Origin: Lentilactobacillus dabitei
Lineage (GTDB): Bacteria; Bacillota; Bacilli; Lactobacillales; Lactobacillaceae
Length of the DNA: 38,795 nucleotides
Reading direction: 5' to 3'
NCBI RefSeq assembly: GCF_019061365.1
Contig: NZ_JAHPPD010000012.1
Location: 1 to 38,795 of the forward strand
The translations under genes and the position numbers were made by a program. The notes beneath the pieces are model-generated. The model saw only the letters and a program-made list of their open reading frames with translations. It was not told the DNA's origin and ran no database searches. Shown here in pieces: positions 23,709 through 34,472 of this stretch (its first letter is position 1; every line of letters starts with the position of its first letter).

Positions 23709-25864
23709 AAGGTTCATCTAACCATTCCGCAGGTAAAAAGGGCGACACTTGGAATCGAAGGATAGTGGGAAAGTTTCTCCTTCTTTTTTTTGTGAGCGTG
23801 TTCGTCTTTTTATCAACGCGGCTTCTCGTTATTGCAGTTGGCAAAAATGTTAAGAATGTTAATCTTAACGAACAGGCCCAAAAGCTCTATACCCAGACCC
23901 AGACCCTTAAAGCTAGGCGTGGGACTATTTATGATGCTGATGGGAACCCAATTGCAGAGGATACAAGTACATATTCGCTCTATGCCGTCTTGGATAAAAG
24001 CCAGCGCGGTTTAAATGACAAGCCACTTTATGTGGTGAATAAGGACAAGACTGCAAGGATTTTGGCCAAATACTTACCAATTTCTGAGAAGAAAGCCTTG
24101 AAAATTCTATCTCCAAAAAATAAACAACCTTTTCAGGTTGAGTTCGGTAGTGCTGGAACCAATATTTCCTTGATTACCAAGAAGAAGATCGAAGCAGAAC
24201 ATCTTCCCGGAATCGATTTTGTCCAGCAGCAAGCCCGACTCTATCCAAACGGGGTCTTTTCGTCTAATCTGATTGGGGTCGCAACTTCTCAAAACAACAA
24301 AAAAACCGGTGGCACAAATCTTGTTGGCCAAATGGGAATTGAGAAGGCTTTTAACAAAGTACTGGCCGGCAAGAATGGGTATAAAGATGCCCAATACGAT
24401 GTCTATGGTTATAAACTGCCAGGTAGAAAGCAGAAAGAAAAACGGGTCCAAAATGGCGATAATATTTACACAACCATTGATTCCCGAATTCAAACGCTGC
24501 TTGAAAGTGAAATGAATTCAGTGGCCTCCCAAGTTCATCCAGCGGGGATGAATGCTGTCCTGATGGACGCTAAGACTGGTAAAATCGTCGCCGCTTCTCA
24601 ACGGCCGACGTTTAATGCGTCGACTCTCAAGGGGATTAACAAGGCTTGGACCAACACGCTCACTGCTGATACGTATGAACCTGGTTCAACGATGAAGGTG
24701 TTTACACTCTCAGCTGCGATTAACTCCGGGCACTTCAACGGAAGTGAAACATACGAATCCGGTCGTTATTCAATTGACGGCAAGATTGTTCCTGATTGGG
24801 ATCCAGCTGGTTGGGGCTACATTACATTCAACAAGGGGTTTGCCCTTTCAAGTAACGTTGCCATGGCTCACCTTGAACAGCAAATGGGGTCAAAGACTTG
24901 GAAAAAGTACATTCAACGTTTTGGCTTCTTGAAGTCAACTAATTCTGGCCTACCTGGAGAATTAAGTGGTCGGATTCAATTCAATTATCCAATTGAACAG
25001 GCTGATACGTCGTTTGGTCAAGGGATTGAAGTCACGACCATGCAGATGATGCAGGCATTAACTGCTGTTTCAAATAATGGTACAATGGTGAAGCCGTACT
25101 TTATTTCAAAAATAACCGATTCCAGCAATGGTAAGACGATCAAAAAGTATGGCAAAAAAGTCGTTGGGCATCCAATCAGTGCCGAAACAGCCAAAAAGGT
25201 CCGTAAACACATGCAGGATGTGGTTTATAAGAGTTACGGAATTGGTCAAGATTATAAAATCAAAGGTTATCGAATTGCTGCTAAAACTGGGACAGCTCAA
25301 GTTAGTAACGGATATGGGGGCTATGCTTCCGGTGATGATAGCTACTTGTACTCTGTTGCTGGAATGGTACCGGCAAATAATCCGCGGTACGTGATGTTTA
25401 TCACGATGAAGCAACCGCAACTCACTGGAACCAAAACTGCCACCCAATTATTGGCAGAAATCTTTAAACCAGTGATTACCAGAGCTTTGCAAAACTCGAA
25501 CACCAAGCAATCTGCGGTTAAAAAGACAATGCCTTCCGTTCTATACAACACAACGGTGCAAGCTAAACGAGCTTTGAATGAGAAAGGGTTCGATGTTGTG
25601 ACAATTGGAAGTGGCAGCACGGTGACCAAGCAATCGCCAGTGGCTGGTGAAAAGATTAATGAACAAAACCGCGTCTTCATTTTGACTAACGGTGGTTGGA
25701 AGATGCCAAGAATTATTGGCTGGAGTAAGGCTGACGTTCAGAAGCTCTGTAAACTGACTGGGATGAAATTGCAGTCAACTGGAACGGGCTACGCCAACAG
25801 CCAAAGCATTAATTTCTCTCAATCAATTAATGGAAAAGAAACACTAAAAGTAAATTTTGAATAG
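23705..25864 (+). CDS. ftsI: Division-specific class B penicillin-binding protein (PBP2x/2B type) with PASTA domains
   Basis: A 719-residue septal transpeptidase. One N-terminal helix (about 27-48) is followed by a dimerization domain (about 60-240) and the transpeptidase domain. The active-site serine is S328 in EPGSTMKVF, followed by SSNVAM and by the third motif K527-T-G (AKTGTAQVS). The C-terminus (about 590-719) carries two PASTA-like repeats. The layout fits PBP2x of streptococci and PBP2B of Bacillus. It crosslinks peptidoglycan at the septum together with FtsW. The start overlaps ftsL. Confidence 0.95.
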   Translation: MKGSSNHSAGKKGDTWNRRIVGKFLLLFFVSVFVFLSTRLLVIAVGKNVKNVNLNEQAQKLYTQTQTLKARRGTIYDADGNPIAEDTSTYSLYAVLDKSQRGLNDKPLYVVNKDKTARILAKYLPISEKKALKILSPKNKQPFQVEFGSAGTNISLITKKKIEAEHLPGIDFVQQQARLYPNGVFSSNLIGVATSQNNKKTGGTNLVGQMGIEKAFNKVLAGKNGYKDAQYDVYGYKLPGRKQKEKRVQNGDNIYTTIDSRIQTLLESEMNSVASQVHPAGMNAVLMDAKTGKIVAASQRPTFNASTLKGINKAWTNTLTADTYEPGSTMKVFTLSAAINSGHFNGSETYESGRYSIDGKIVPDWDPAGWGYITFNKGFALSSNVAMAHLEQQMGSKTWKKYIQRFGFLKSTNSGLPGELSGRIQFNYPIEQADTSFGQGIEVTTMQMMQALTAVSNNGTMVKPYFISKITDSSNGKTIKKYGKKVVGHPISAETAKKVRKHMQDVVYKSYGIGQDYKIKGYRIAAKTGTAQVSNGYGGYASGDDSYLYSVAGMVPANNPRYVMFITMKQPQLTGTKTATQLLAEIFKPVITRALQNSNTKQSAVKKTMPSVLYNTTVQAKRALNEKGFDVVTIGSGSTVTKQSPVAGEKINEQNRVFILTNGGWKMPRIIGWSKADVQKLCKLTGMKLQSTGTGYANSQSINFSQSINGKETLKVNFE

Positions 25865-25887
25865 TTTAAGGATGGGTTAACGGGATA

Positions 25888-26847
25888 ATGATTAATTGGG
25901 CGATACCTTTATTAAGTGGATTTATAATTACGGCTTTGTTTATGCCAAGCCTAATCAAGTACTTTAGAAGCAAGCATGAGGGTCAAATGATTCGAGAAGA
26001 AGGTCCGACTTGGCACGAGAAAAAGTCGGGAACCCCCACCATGGGTGGTATTCTGTTTATCATTGCGACCATTTTAACTGATTTGGTATTTGGCTGGACT
26101 CAACACATTTTAAATCCGACTCTGTTAATCTTACTGTTTGTTTTGATTGCCTATGGATTAATTGGTATGTGGGACGACAGTATCAAGTTATTTAAGCGTC
26201 AGAATGAAGGCTTGAAAGCTTGGCAGAAATTTTTAGGTCAAATTGTGGCCGCAATTGTCTTTTCGTTGGTTTATCTTCATGAAGGCTTTCCGATGGCATT
26301 CAAAATTCCGTTTGCCCACGATTTAAGTGTGTCATACTGGTACATTCTGTTCATTGTTTTTTGGTTGGTTGGCTTTTCAAATGCTGTCAACCTGACCGAT
26401 GGCTTGGATGGGTTGGTTGCTGGTCTCGGCATCATTTCTTTTGGAGCTTATGGCATCATTGCATTGTACCAGCACCAAGTACAGGTGGCTGTCTTCTGTT
26501 TCACCATTGTCGGTGGTCTGTTAGGCTTCTTTATCTTTAATCACAAACCAGCAAAGATTTTCATGGGGGATATGGGTTCTTTGGCACTTGGGGCTGCACT
26601 TGCCTGTGTGTCGATCCTGGTTCACCATGAATTCTCATTGCTCATTATCGGAATCATTTATGTAGGTGAGACAGCTAGCGTTATGATTCAAGTGGCCTCT
26701 TTCAGGCTCACCGGCAAACGGGTTTTCAAGATGACACCGATTCATCACCATTTTGAAATGCTCGGCTGGAATGAGTGGAAGATCGACATTGTATTTTGGT
26801 CGATTGCCTTGATTGCAGCAGCTGCAAGTATCATAACGATTGTTTAA
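25888..26847 (+). CDS. mraY: Phospho-N-acetylmuramoyl-pentapeptide transferase MraY
   Basis: A 319-residue membrane enzyme with about ten helices that makes lipid I from UDP-MurNAc-pentapeptide and undecaprenyl phosphate. Typical motifs are [12 protein letters not shown] (about 47-58), [20 protein letters not shown] (about 94-113), NLTDGLDGL (about 168-176) and the C-terminal [17 protein letters not shown] (about 283-299). The ATG follows AAGGATGGGTTAACGGG. A palindromic repeat separates it from murD. Confidence 0.97.
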   Translation: MINWAIPLLSGFIITALFMPSLIKYFRSKHEGQMIREEGPTWHEKKSGTPTMGGILFIIATILTDLVFGWTQHILNPTLLILLFVLIAYGLIGMWDDSIKLFKRQNEGLKAWQKFLGQIVAAIVFSLVYLHEGFPMAFKIPFAHDLSVSYWYILFIVFWLVGFSNAVNLTDGLDGLVAGLGIISFGAYGIIALYQHQVQVAVFCFTIVGGLLGFFIFNHKPAKIFMGDMGSLALGAALACVSILVHHEFSLLIIGIIYVGETASVMIQVASFRLTGKRVFKMTPIHHHFEMLGWNEWKIDIVFWSIALIAAAASIITIV

Positions 26848-26848
26848 A

Positions 26849-26881
26849 GGTTGGAACAAAACGGCTGTTTTGTATCCAGCC
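26849..26881 (+). repeat. Palindromic repeat, copy 5, inside the dcw operon
   Basis: GGTTGGAACAAAAC and GTTTTGTATCCAGCC form a stem of about 14 bp with a short GGCT loop, followed by TCTTT. It lies right after the mraY stop and 43 bases before murD. It resembles copy 4 after ftsK. It could act as a partial terminator or mRNA processing site. Confidence 0.6.
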
Positions 26882-26923
26882 TCTTTGACTATACTGAAAT
26901 AACTTTGAATGAGGGAATTGACG

Positions 26924-28303
26924 ATGAAATCTATTGATGATTATAAAAATAAAAAAGTATTAGTATTGGGTGCCGGTAAAAGTGGCACTCACGCAGCAGA
27001 AACCATGCAGGAACTCGGGGCAACAGTGACGTTGAGCGATTCCAAGCCAGCAAGTGAGTTGCCCGAAGTTAAAGAGCTCAATGACCGTGGGATTGAAACG
27101 CTCACTGGTGAACAGCCCGCAGATATTTTGGATCGTGGCTTTGATCTGATGGTTAAGAATCCGGGTATCCCTTATGACAACCCGGTTGTAAACTCGGCCG
27201 TTAATCACCATTTACCAATCATCACTGAAGTTGAATTAGCCGCCCAGATTACAGATGCCGAAATTGTGGGGGTTACTGGAAGTAATGGTAAAACGACGAC
27301 GGTGACGATGATCACCAAGATTTTGAATGAAGAACGCCAAAAGGGTCAAGCCTACGCTGCCGGAAATATTGGTATTTCCGCGACTGAGACTGCTAAAAAG
27401 GCAACTGCCGATGATACAATTGTGATGGAATTATCCAGCTTTATGTTGCTGGGAATTAAAAATCTCCATCCCCACGTGGCCGTTTTGACCAATATCTTCT
27501 CTAATCACTTGGATTACCATAAGACCCGGGAAAATTACGTGAATGCCAAGATGCGGATCACGATGAATCAGACCCCGGAAGATTTCTTCGTGGTAAATTT
27601 TGATTCCGACGAGTGGCGTCAATTAAGCCATCGCAGTCAAGCTGAGGTTGTTCCCTTTGCCCGAACCAGCGAAATTGATCACGGGGCATACGAAAAGAAC
27701 GGTAAGCTGTATTACAACGACGAATTCATTATGAATGCTGACGACATCAAAGTTCCCGGTAAACAAAATGTTGAAAATGCGCTGGCTGCTATTGCCACCG
27801 CCAAAGTGTTGGGTAAATCAAATTTGGCAATTACCAATATTTTGGAAACATTTACGGGGGTTCGTCATCGCTGCCAATTTGTTCTTGAAGCGAATGGTCG
27901 CCGCTTTTACAACGATTCTAAGGCAACTGATATTGAGGCAACCCAAATGGCCCTTGAAGGCTTTGATAAGCCAGTTATCTTACTCGCTGGTGGGTTGGAT
28001 CGAGGCTATACCTTTGATAAATTGATCCCTCAATTTAAAGAACATGTCAAAGCTGCTGTTCTATTTGGTGAGACTGCTGATTTATTGGAAGCTTCACTTC
28101 AAAAGGCAGGGGTTGAACATATCCAAAAGGTAGATAACCTTGACGAAGCTGTTCCAGCAGCTTATGCGGACAGTGATGAAGGTGATATTGTTTTGCTATC
28201 GCCAGCCAATGCCAGTTGGGATCAGTTCAAGACTTTTGAACAACGAGGCGATCAATTTATCAAAGATGTTGAGAAGTTGACGCACAAGCAGGAGGGACAT
28301 TAA
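26924..28303 (+). CDS. murD: UDP-N-acetylmuramoylalanine-D-glutamate ligase MurD
   Basis: A 459-residue Mur ligase, adding D-Glu to UDP-MurNAc-Ala in the cytoplasm. The Rossmann N-terminus is [16 protein letters not shown], the ATP loop is [15 protein letters not shown] (about 110-124), and [17 protein letters not shown] (about 325-341) marks the substrate site. The ATG at 26924 is chosen because GAGGGAATTG lies just before it; the frame's first ATG at 26909 precedes that site. Its stop overlaps the murG start by one base. Confidence 0.96.
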   Translation: MKSIDDYKNKKVLVLGAGKSGTHAAETMQELGATVTLSDSKPASELPEVKELNDRGIETLTGEQPADILDRGFDLMVKNPGIPYDNPVVNSAVNHHLPIITEVELAAQITDAEIVGVTGSNGKTTTVTMITKILNEERQKGQAYAAGNIGISATETAKKATADDTIVMELSSFMLLGIKNLHPHVAVLTNIFSNHLDYHKTRENYVNAKMRITMNQTPEDFFVVNFDSDEWRQLSHRSQAEVVPFARTSEIDHGAYEKNGKLYYNDEFIMNADDIKVPGKQNVENALAAIATAKVLGKSNLAITNILETFTGVRHRCQFVLEANGRRFYNDSKATDIEATQMALEGFDKPVILLAGGLDRGYTFDKLIPQFKEHVKAAVLFGETADLLEASLQKAGVEHIQKVDNLDEAVPAAYADSDEGDIVLLSPANASWDQFKTFEQRGDQFIKDVEKLTHKQEGH

Positions 28304-29394
28304 TGCGATTAATCATTTCTGGTGGCGGAACTGGCGGCCATATTTATCCAGCCCTAGCGATCATCGAGGACCTAATGAAACAAGAGCCTGATTCAGAAGT
28401 CCTTTATGTCGGTTCCAGACGGGGCCTCGAAAGTTCGATTGTGCCTAAACAGGGCATTAAGTTTGTCGAATTGGAGATTCAAGGATTTAAGCGATCCCTT
28501 TCACTTGAGAATTTCAAGACGGTTGCTCTTTTTCTAAAAAGTGTTCATACCTCTAAAAAAATCATTAAAGATTTTAAACCAGACGTGGTGATCGGCACTG
28601 GCGGCTACGTTTCTGGGGCAGTGGTTTATGCAGCTGCCAAAGCCCATATTCCAACGATCATTCATGAGCAAAATAGTGCTGTTGGCCTTACCAACAAGTT
28701 TTTAAGCCGTTACGTTGATAAAATTGCGATTGGGTTCCATGAAGCAGCTGACCAATTTCCAAAAGAGAAAGTGGTCTTTGCCGGCAATCCTCGCGCTCAA
28801 CAAGTTGCTAATATGCATAGTGACTTTAAGTGGTCTGAAATTGGCATGCAAGACGATGTGCCAACCGTTCTCATCTTCGGTGGCAGCCAGGGTGCTCCGG
28901 CAATTAACAATGCCGTCATCGAAGCCATCAGTGAATTTAACAAGCGCCGCTATCAAGTTGTGTTTGTCACTGGCCAGAAACGGTATGATTCTGTTATTGA
29001 GCAGCTCGACAAAGTCCGAATCAGCGATAATATCAAAATTCTGCCTTACATAGATAATATGCCCAAGGTGCTGCCCCGGGTGTCCTTGATTGTGGGGCGT
29101 TCAGGGGCAACCAGCATTGCCGAAATTACGGCCTTGGGGATCCCAGCTGTCTTGATTCCCAGCCCATATGTGACTGCCGATCACCAAACAAAGAATACCA
29201 TGAGCCTGGTTAATCGCGGGGCTGCGTTGATGATTAAGCAGGATGAACTAAATGGTCAAAGTTTAGTTAAATCTGTCGATCAATTGATGCATGATTCAGC
29301 GGAACGTGAGAAAATGTCAGTTGATTCAAAGAAATTGGGAGTCGTTGATTCGGCTGACAAGATTTTAAATCTTGCAAGATCCATTAGTCGTTAA
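28303..29394 (+). CDS. murG: UDP-GlcNAc:lipid I N-acetylglucosaminyltransferase MurG
   Basis: A 363-residue GT28 enzyme which makes lipid II at the inner membrane face. The first glycine-rich loop is [15 protein letters not shown] (about 4-18). [13 protein letters not shown] and [14 protein letters not shown] (second glycine-rich loop, about 192-205) follow. The donor-site [18 protein letters not shown] is at about 266-283. The ATG follows AGGAGGGACATTA, with murD's stop overlapping. Confidence 0.96.
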   Translation: MRLIISGGGTGGHIYPALAIIEDLMKQEPDSEVLYVGSRRGLESSIVPKQGIKFVELEIQGFKRSLSLENFKTVALFLKSVHTSKKIIKDFKPDVVIGTGGYVSGAVVYAAAKAHIPTIIHEQNSAVGLTNKFLSRYVDKIAIGFHEAADQFPKEKVVFAGNPRAQQVANMHSDFKWSEIGMQDDVPTVLIFGGSQGAPAINNAVIEAISEFNKRRYQVVFVTGQKRYDSVIEQLDKVRISDNIKILPYIDNMPKVLPRVSLIVGRSGATSIAEITALGIPAVLIPSPYVTADHQTKNTMSLVNRGAALMIKQDELNGQSLVKSVDQLMHDSAEREKMSVDSKKLGVVDSADKILNLARSISR

Positions 29395-29417
29395 TAAGTT
29401 GCTGGGGGTAGATATCG

Positions 29418-30200
29418 GTGGGCCAAAGAAGTGACATTCCAGAATCTGAAAAGGGACTTTTTTACCGTTATCAGATTCGAAATTTGAAAAAGATGTGGCC
29501 GTTGATTATATTAACGATCACCATCATTGGGTGTATGGCATTCCTGATATCGCCATACAGCAAAGTAAAGTCCGTTGATATCTCCGGCAATGAGATTATC
29601 AGTGTGAAGCAGATTAAGCATTATTCGCCAGTCAAAAAAGGCACCTCATTATTCTCTGTTTGGGGAAAGCAGAAGAAGTTGGCTAAACGCTTGAAACAGC
29701 GCAGTCAGCGGATGCAATCCGTGAAGGTCAAACTCGTTAATTTCAATCAAGTTAAAATTAAGGTTGAAGAGTATCCCACAATCGGGTATCTTTATGATCA
29801 CAGAGGGTATGAGCCAATCCTTCAAAGTGGTGTCATCATCAAGACCAAAGTGTTGAATCCGCGCGATGGGTTCCCGGTACTTAAGAAGTTTCATGATCCT
29901 AAGAAACTTAAGCGAACCATTAAGCAGTATCGGCGGATTAATCCACCAGTTAGGGCCGTGATTAACACGATCAGTTATTCACCAACGAAAAGCAATCCGG
30001 ACCGGATCTTTTTGCAAATGACGGATGGTAACAAAGTGTACGCTTCCATTAGTAGTTTTGGTGACAAAATGGACTATTATCCAAGCATTAATTCAAAGCT
30101 CAAGGTTAAGAGTATTATCAATATGGAAGTTGGTGCGTATTCATATCCAATTACAAAAAAACAATCGGCTGTGAATACAAGTGTGGCGCAGGGTTATTAG
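29418..30200 (+). CDS. divIB: Cell division protein DivIB/FtsQ
   Basis: A 260-residue bitopic protein: a cytoplasmic tail of about 30 residues, one helix (WPLIILTITIIGCMAFLI, about 28-45) and a POTRA domain starting at VKSVDISGNEIISVKQI. A beta domain and a short flexible tail follow. DivIB joins FtsL and DivIC at the septum. The start is GTG at 29418, with GGGGGT about 7 bases upstream. Position between murG and ftsA is standard for Gram-positives. Confidence 0.93.
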   Translation: MGQRSDIPESEKGLFYRYQIRNLKKMWPLIILTITIIGCMAFLISPYSKVKSVDISGNEIISVKQIKHYSPVKKGTSLFSVWGKQKKLAKRLKQRSQRMQSVKVKLVNFNQVKIKVEEYPTIGYLYDHRGYEPILQSGVIIKTKVLNPRDGFPVLKKFHDPKKLKRTIKQYRRINPPVRAVINTISYSPTKSNPDRIFLQMTDGNKVYASISSFGDKMDYYPSINSKLKVKSIINMEVGAYSYPITKKQSAVNTSVAQGY

Positions 30201-30288
30201 GGTCAATTAATCTTTTTCCATGGTTATGATTGTGTTAAACTTATGTTATGTTCAGAAAATATTCTAGATGTGGAGGTTCCTTACATAT

Positions 30289-31593
30289 ATGGATAATTCG
30301 GGTTTATATGTGGGACTTGATATAGGAACTACCTCAATAAAGGTAATTGTTGCAGAAAAAGTCAAAGGGCAATTGAACGTTATTGGTGTGGGGAATCAGC
30401 CTTCTAACGGATTGAGTCGTGGTGTGATCGTTGATATTGATCAGGCTGCTGAAGCAATCAGAAGTGCTGTAAATCAAGCTCAAGAAAAAGCAAGTATTGA
30501 AATTAAAGACGTTATTGTCAGTGTTCCGGCCAGCATGCTCAAGATCGAACCATGTAATGGGTTAATCACCCTCGATGATCAATCACGAGAGATTACCGAA
30601 GAAGACGTGAGAAACGTGGCGGCTTCTGCCTTGGGTACCAGTCTACCTACAGAACGGGAAATTATTGACATCCAACCGGAAGAGTTCATTGTCGATGGAT
30701 TCGATGGCATTAAAGATCCACGGGGAATGGTGGGCGTCCGGCTCGAAATGCGCGGGAAGCTGATCAGTGGATCTAAGGGAATTATGCACAATTTACAAAA
30801 AGCGGTTGAAAAAGCCGGCTTAAATATTATGTCCACCGTATTAACACCCTTGGCCGAGAGCCACGAGTTGTTGAATGATGGCGAACAGGACTTTGGGACA
30901 ATCATTGTCGATCTTGGTGGCGGCCAGACAACTGCTTCTGTCATCCACGATCACCAACTGAAGTACGCCACAACCGATCCTGAGGGTGGTGCCTATATTA
31001 CCAAAGACATTTCAATTGTTCTCAACACATCGATGAATAGTGCTGAAAAGATTAAACGAGACTACGGTTATGCGGATTCATTACAGGCGTCTGCCGATAA
31101 TGAATTTCCAGTTGAAGTTGTTGGCCAATCTGAGCCAACCTACATTGACGAACGATATCTGGCTGAGATCATTGAAGCACGGTTAAGTCAAATCTTTGAT
31201 AGAATTAAGGACCATCTCAATCAGATTCAGGCATTGGATTTACCAGGGGGCATTGTTCTGACAGGTGGTGTGGCTGCTCTTCCAGGAATTGCCGAATTAG
31301 CCGCTGATCAGTTCAATACGAACGTCAGAGTCTATATTCCTGATCAAATGGGATTGCGACATCCATCGTTTACCGCCGCATTATCACTGGTGTCATATTT
31401 TGCTGATTTACCTGACGTCGATATGATTGTTAGGTCAGCCGTTGGTGCCACGTTAACCAAGGTTCCAAAGCTATCCAGTTCTCAAGATGTCCAAGTCCCT
31501 GTGTCTGAGAAATCAGCAAAGCCCAAACGACAAACACAGAAGAAAAAACGTGGCGAAGGAATCAAGAATTTCTTTAGCGATTTCTTTGATTAA
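30289..31593 (+). CDS. ftsA: Cell division protein FtsA
   Basis: A 434-residue actin-fold protein that tethers FtsZ to the membrane. The phosphate-1 loop is [16 protein letters not shown], phosphate-2 is [16 protein letters not shown] (about 203-218), and the adenosine motif is [15 protein letters not shown] (about 320-334). The C-terminal [13 protein letters not shown] is the amphipathic membrane anchor, preceded by a basic linker. The ATG at 30289 is preceded by TGGAGG at about 12 bases; the frame opening at 30268 has no start context. Confidence 0.96.
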   Translation: MDNSGLYVGLDIGTTSIKVIVAEKVKGQLNVIGVGNQPSNGLSRGVIVDIDQAAEAIRSAVNQAQEKASIEIKDVIVSVPASMLKIEPCNGLITLDDQSREITEEDVRNVAASALGTSLPTEREIIDIQPEEFIVDGFDGIKDPRGMVGVRLEMRGKLISGSKGIMHNLQKAVEKAGLNIMSTVLTPLAESHELLNDGEQDFGTIIVDLGGGQTTASVIHDHQLKYATTDPEGGAYITKDISIVLNTSMNSAEKIKRDYGYADSLQASADNEFPVEVVGQSEPTYIDERYLAEIIEARLSQIFDRIKDHLNQIQALDLPGGIVLTGGVAALPGIAELAADQFNTNVRVYIPDQMGLRHPSFTAALSLVSYFADLPDVDMIVRSAVGATLTKVPKLSSSQDVQVPVSEKSAKPKRQTQKKKRGEGIKNFFSDFFD

Positions 31594-31622
31594 TAAGGCA
31601 CTTTACGGAGGTAAAAATAATT

Positions 31623-32927
31623 ATGGAGTACTCATTAGATTCCACCGATAGTCACGGTGCAAATATTAAAGTTATCGGAGTTGGCGGTGGCGGAAGCAAT
31701 GCCGTGAACACGATGATTAATGCAGACGTTAAGGGTGTTGAGTTCATTGTTGCCAACACCGATGTTCAAGCTTTAGCAACTTCTAAAGCAGAGACCAGAA
31801 TTCAACTTGGCCCGAAATTGACCCGCGGACTTGGTGCAGGTTCCAACCCTGACGTTGGGGCTAAAGCCGCGGAAGAAAGTGAAGAAGCCATTACTGAAGC
31901 CCTTGAAGGCGCAGACATGGTCTTCGTAACTGCAGGAATGGGTGGTGGTACTGGTAACGGTGCTGCTCCGATTGTTGCTAAGATCGCCAAAGACCAAGGT
32001 GCGTTGACGGTTGGCGTTGTAACCAAACCGTTTAGCTTTGAAGGCCCTCGCCGAGTTAAATACGCAGATCAAGGGGTAGCTCAACTCAAGGAAAATGTTG
32101 ATACGTTAATTGTCATCTCTAATAATCAATTGCTTGAAATGGTTGATAAAAAGACGCCAATGATGGATGCCTTCAAGGAAGCAGATAACGTGCTTCGCCA
32201 AGGTGTTCAAGGTATCTCGGACCTTATTACCAGCCCAGGTTATGTCAACTTGGATTTTGCCGATGTTAAGACCACTATGCAAGATCAAGGTTCAGCTTTA
32301 ATGGGAGTTGGTACTGCCAACGGCGAAAACCGGACTGCAGAAGCAACCAAAAAGGCAATTTCTTCACCATTGTTGGAAGTTTCAATTGATGGTGCAGAAC
32401 AAGTCCTGCTTAACATTACCGGTGGTCCAGACTTGTCATTGTTTGAAGCTCAAGATGCTTCAGATATTGTTTCACAGGCAGCTACCAGCGATGTTAACAT
32501 CATCTTCGGGACTTCAATTGACGAATCCTTGGGTGATGAAGTTCGGGTTACAGTAATTGCAACTGGAATCGACAAGAAGCGGGCTGACGAAGGCCGATTA
32601 GCTTCAAGAAGAACTCGAACTGCTCGACCACAAACCAACAACGTTGCTCGTCCTCACGCAATTGATCGTAATAAATCAAATGCAGGTAGCAGCAAATCCA
32701 AATCGACATCTCAAAATGATCCATTGGGTAATTGGGATATTAGAAAACAACCAGCCGCTGCCCGTCCTTCGGTTAGTGAAGATGATGAGTTCAGTGATGT
32801 TGAAAAGAAGGATTTTGACCCCTTTCAACCCGATGTAAGTTCTGATGATGCAACTCAACAAGATCAATCTGATGATTCTCAAGACGATATTCCACCATTC
32901 TTTAAACACCGTCGTCGTGACAAATAG
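31623..32927 (+). CDS. ftsZ: Cell division protein FtsZ
   Basis: A 434-residue tubulin-like GTPase that forms the division ring. The nucleotide motifs are [15 protein letters not shown] (about 17-31) and the tubulin signature [12 protein letters not shown] (about 104-115). The globular part ends near residue 320. A disordered linker of about 95 residues, rich in Ser, Asn, Gln and Asp, follows. The C-terminal peptide [12 protein letters not shown] binds FtsA and SepF. The ATG follows ACGGAGGTAAAAATAATT. It lies 29 bases after ftsA. Confidence 0.98.
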   Translation: MEYSLDSTDSHGANIKVIGVGGGGSNAVNTMINADVKGVEFIVANTDVQALATSKAETRIQLGPKLTRGLGAGSNPDVGAKAAEESEEAITEALEGADMVFVTAGMGGGTGNGAAPIVAKIAKDQGALTVGVVTKPFSFEGPRRVKYADQGVAQLKENVDTLIVISNNQLLEMVDKKTPMMDAFKEADNVLRQGVQGISDLITSPGYVNLDFADVKTTMQDQGSALMGVGTANGENRTAEATKKAISSPLLEVSIDGAEQVLLNITGGPDLSLFEAQDASDIVSQAATSDVNIIFGTSIDESLGDEVRVTVIATGIDKKRADEGRLASRRTRTARPQTNNVARPHAIDRNKSNAGSSKSKSTSQNDPLGNWDIRKQPAAARPSVSEDDEFSDVEKKDFDPFQPDVSSDDATQQDQSDDSQDDIPPFFKHRRRDK

Positions 32928-32976
32928 TTCTGTGTGACCGGTATTTATCGAATTGGTGAATACGAAAGGAAACAAC

Positions 32977-33330
32977 ATGCCACAAAAATTTAATTTAGCT
33001 AATTTTTTCGGGATGGACACGGATGCAGATCAGTCAAATACTGATAACGAAAAGTCAACAGATAACGTGGTTCTCATGAATAGACAAAACATTGATCCTA
33101 GTAAAATAATTGTTTTTGAGCCAATTAACTACACAGATGTGGATACAATTGCTCAAAAGCTTTTGGAAGATAGCGCAGTCATCATTAAGTTAAACAAACT
33201 GGATGTGAATTCTTCTGCTAGAATGGTCGATTTTTTGAATGGGGTTTTGTTTGCAATTCATGGTTCCATCAACCGGTTGGACAAAGATATTTTCTTGTGT
33301 TCACCAAAAAAGTTCCAAGTAACTAAGTAA
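32977..33330 (+). CDS. sepF: Cell division protein SepF
   Basis: A 117-residue SepF, a membrane-binding protein that bundles FtsZ filaments. The N-terminal amphipathic helix is QKFNLANFFGMD. A short acidic linker leads to the core (IIVFEPINYTDVDTIAQKLL ... ARMVDFLNGVLFAIHGSINRL). The ATG at 32977 follows GAAAGGAAAC; the frame opening at 32953 is not preceded by a site. It is shorter than the Bacillus protein (about 150 residues), mainly in the linker. Confidence 0.94.
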   Translation: MPQKFNLANFFGMDTDADQSNTDNEKSTDNVVLMNRQNIDPSKIIVFEPINYTDVDTIAQKLLEDSAVIIKLNKLDVNSSARMVDFLNGVLFAIHGSINRLDKDIFLCSPKKFQVTK

Positions 33331-33363
33331 GGATTTCACTTTAAAAGAATAAGGAGCGATCGA

Positions 33364-33645
33364 TTGGCAACTTTTGTTTTTTACGCAGCTGAGATAATCA
33401 ACAAGCTGATCAGTGCTTACATGCTGGCAATTGTTGTTTATGCTTTGATGAGTTGGTTTCCGAACTCATATGGAACCGCAATTGGAAGATTTTTAGCACG
33501 AATTGTTGAACCGTTTGAACGGCTATTCAATTTTGCAACGATTGGGATGATTAGCTTGGCACCGCTGGTTGCATTGGCGGTGCTCACGTTTGTTCAGTAT
33601 GGGGTGACATACGTAGGTAATTTACTGATTGGTTTCTTTTACTAG
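33364..33645 (+). CDS. yggT: YggT-family membrane protein
   Basis: A 93-residue protein with two long hydrophobic segments (about 8-28 and 62-90) joined by the conserved loop SWFPNS...IGRFLARIVEPFERLF. The family is found between sepF and ylmH in many Gram-positives; its role is not well defined. The start is TTG at 33364, preceded by AAGGAGCGA. Confidence 0.9.
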   Translation: MATFVFYAAEIINKLISAYMLAIVVYALMSWFPNSYGTAIGRFLARIVEPFERLFNFATIGMISLAPLVALAVLTFVQYGVTYVGNLLIGFFY

Positions 33646-33664
33646 TATGAAGAGGGGTATTACC

Positions 33665-34456
33665 GTGGTGGATTCTAACGTTTCACAACACTACCGACCA
33701 GACGAGCTTCCATTTCTTGAGTCAATCGATAGCTTGAGCGGAAGAGTTGAAAATGAATATCGGCCGATCCTAACTAATTTTTTAAATCCAAGGCAGCTTT
33801 ATATTCTTGAAACAATCGTTAATCGATATGATGGGATTACATTTAAGACGTTTGGTGGCTTTGCAGAAGCTGAAATGAAGCGGGCAATTGCGTTTCCAGA
33901 GTATTTTACCCCGACCGACAATGATTTTAATATCACCGCATTTCAAATCGACTATCCAAGCAAGTTTGCCACGTTGTCACACGGTCAAATTCTTGGTTCC
34001 ATTATGGGAGCTGGAATTGATCGGGATGTGATTGGTGATATCATCACAGATGGCCTTAACTGGCAATTCATGTGTGAATCCGAAATGGCTGATTATGTTC
34101 ACGCTCAGGTTGATAAGATTGGCAAGATTAAGGTCAAACTTAAGGAAATTGATCCTGAACGAATCATTCATCCAACCGATGAAAGTGAAGAAGTTACGAC
34201 CACCGTTTCTTCGCGGCGGGTTGATACCCTCGTCAGTGACGGTTTTCATATTTCCCGGCATCATGCCAAAGAGTTGGTTGATGGCGGGCAAGTTCGAATT
34301 AACTGGGTAACTTCTGATCTGCCGGACTTGGAACTGTCAATTAAGGACATTGTTTCGGTCCGTGGATTTGGCCGGATTGTAATCAGGGATATTTTAGGAA
34401 TGACCAAAAAGGATAAAATTCGAATTGTTATTGATGTATACAATCGAAATAAATAG
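33665..34456 (+). CDS. ylmH: S4-domain RNA-binding protein YlmH
   Basis: A 263-residue protein of the YlmH family. The C-terminal S4 domain (about 185-245) begins near RRVDTLVSDGFHISRHHAKELVD and contains DLELSIKDIVSVRGFGR. The N-terminal part shows FLNPRQLYILETI and GGFAEAEMKRAIAFP. Recent work links YlmH to stalled-ribosome handling in Bacillus; the older view was division-associated. The GTG at 33665 (or the adjacent one at 33668) is chosen because GAGGGGT lies about 7 bases upstream; the frame extends back into yggT. Confidence 0.9.
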   Translation: MVDSNVSQHYRPDELPFLESIDSLSGRVENEYRPILTNFLNPRQLYILETIVNRYDGITFKTFGGFAEAEMKRAIAFPEYFTPTDNDFNITAFQIDYPSKFATLSHGQILGSIMGAGIDRDVIGDIITDGLNWQFMCESEMADYVHAQVDKIGKIKVKLKEIDPERIIHPTDESEEVTTTVSSRRVDTLVSDGFHISRHHAKELVDGGQVRINWVTSDLPDLELSIKDIVSVRGFGRIVIRDILGMTKKDKIRIVIDVYNRNK

Positions 34457-34472
34457 GAGGGGTTGATTCACC

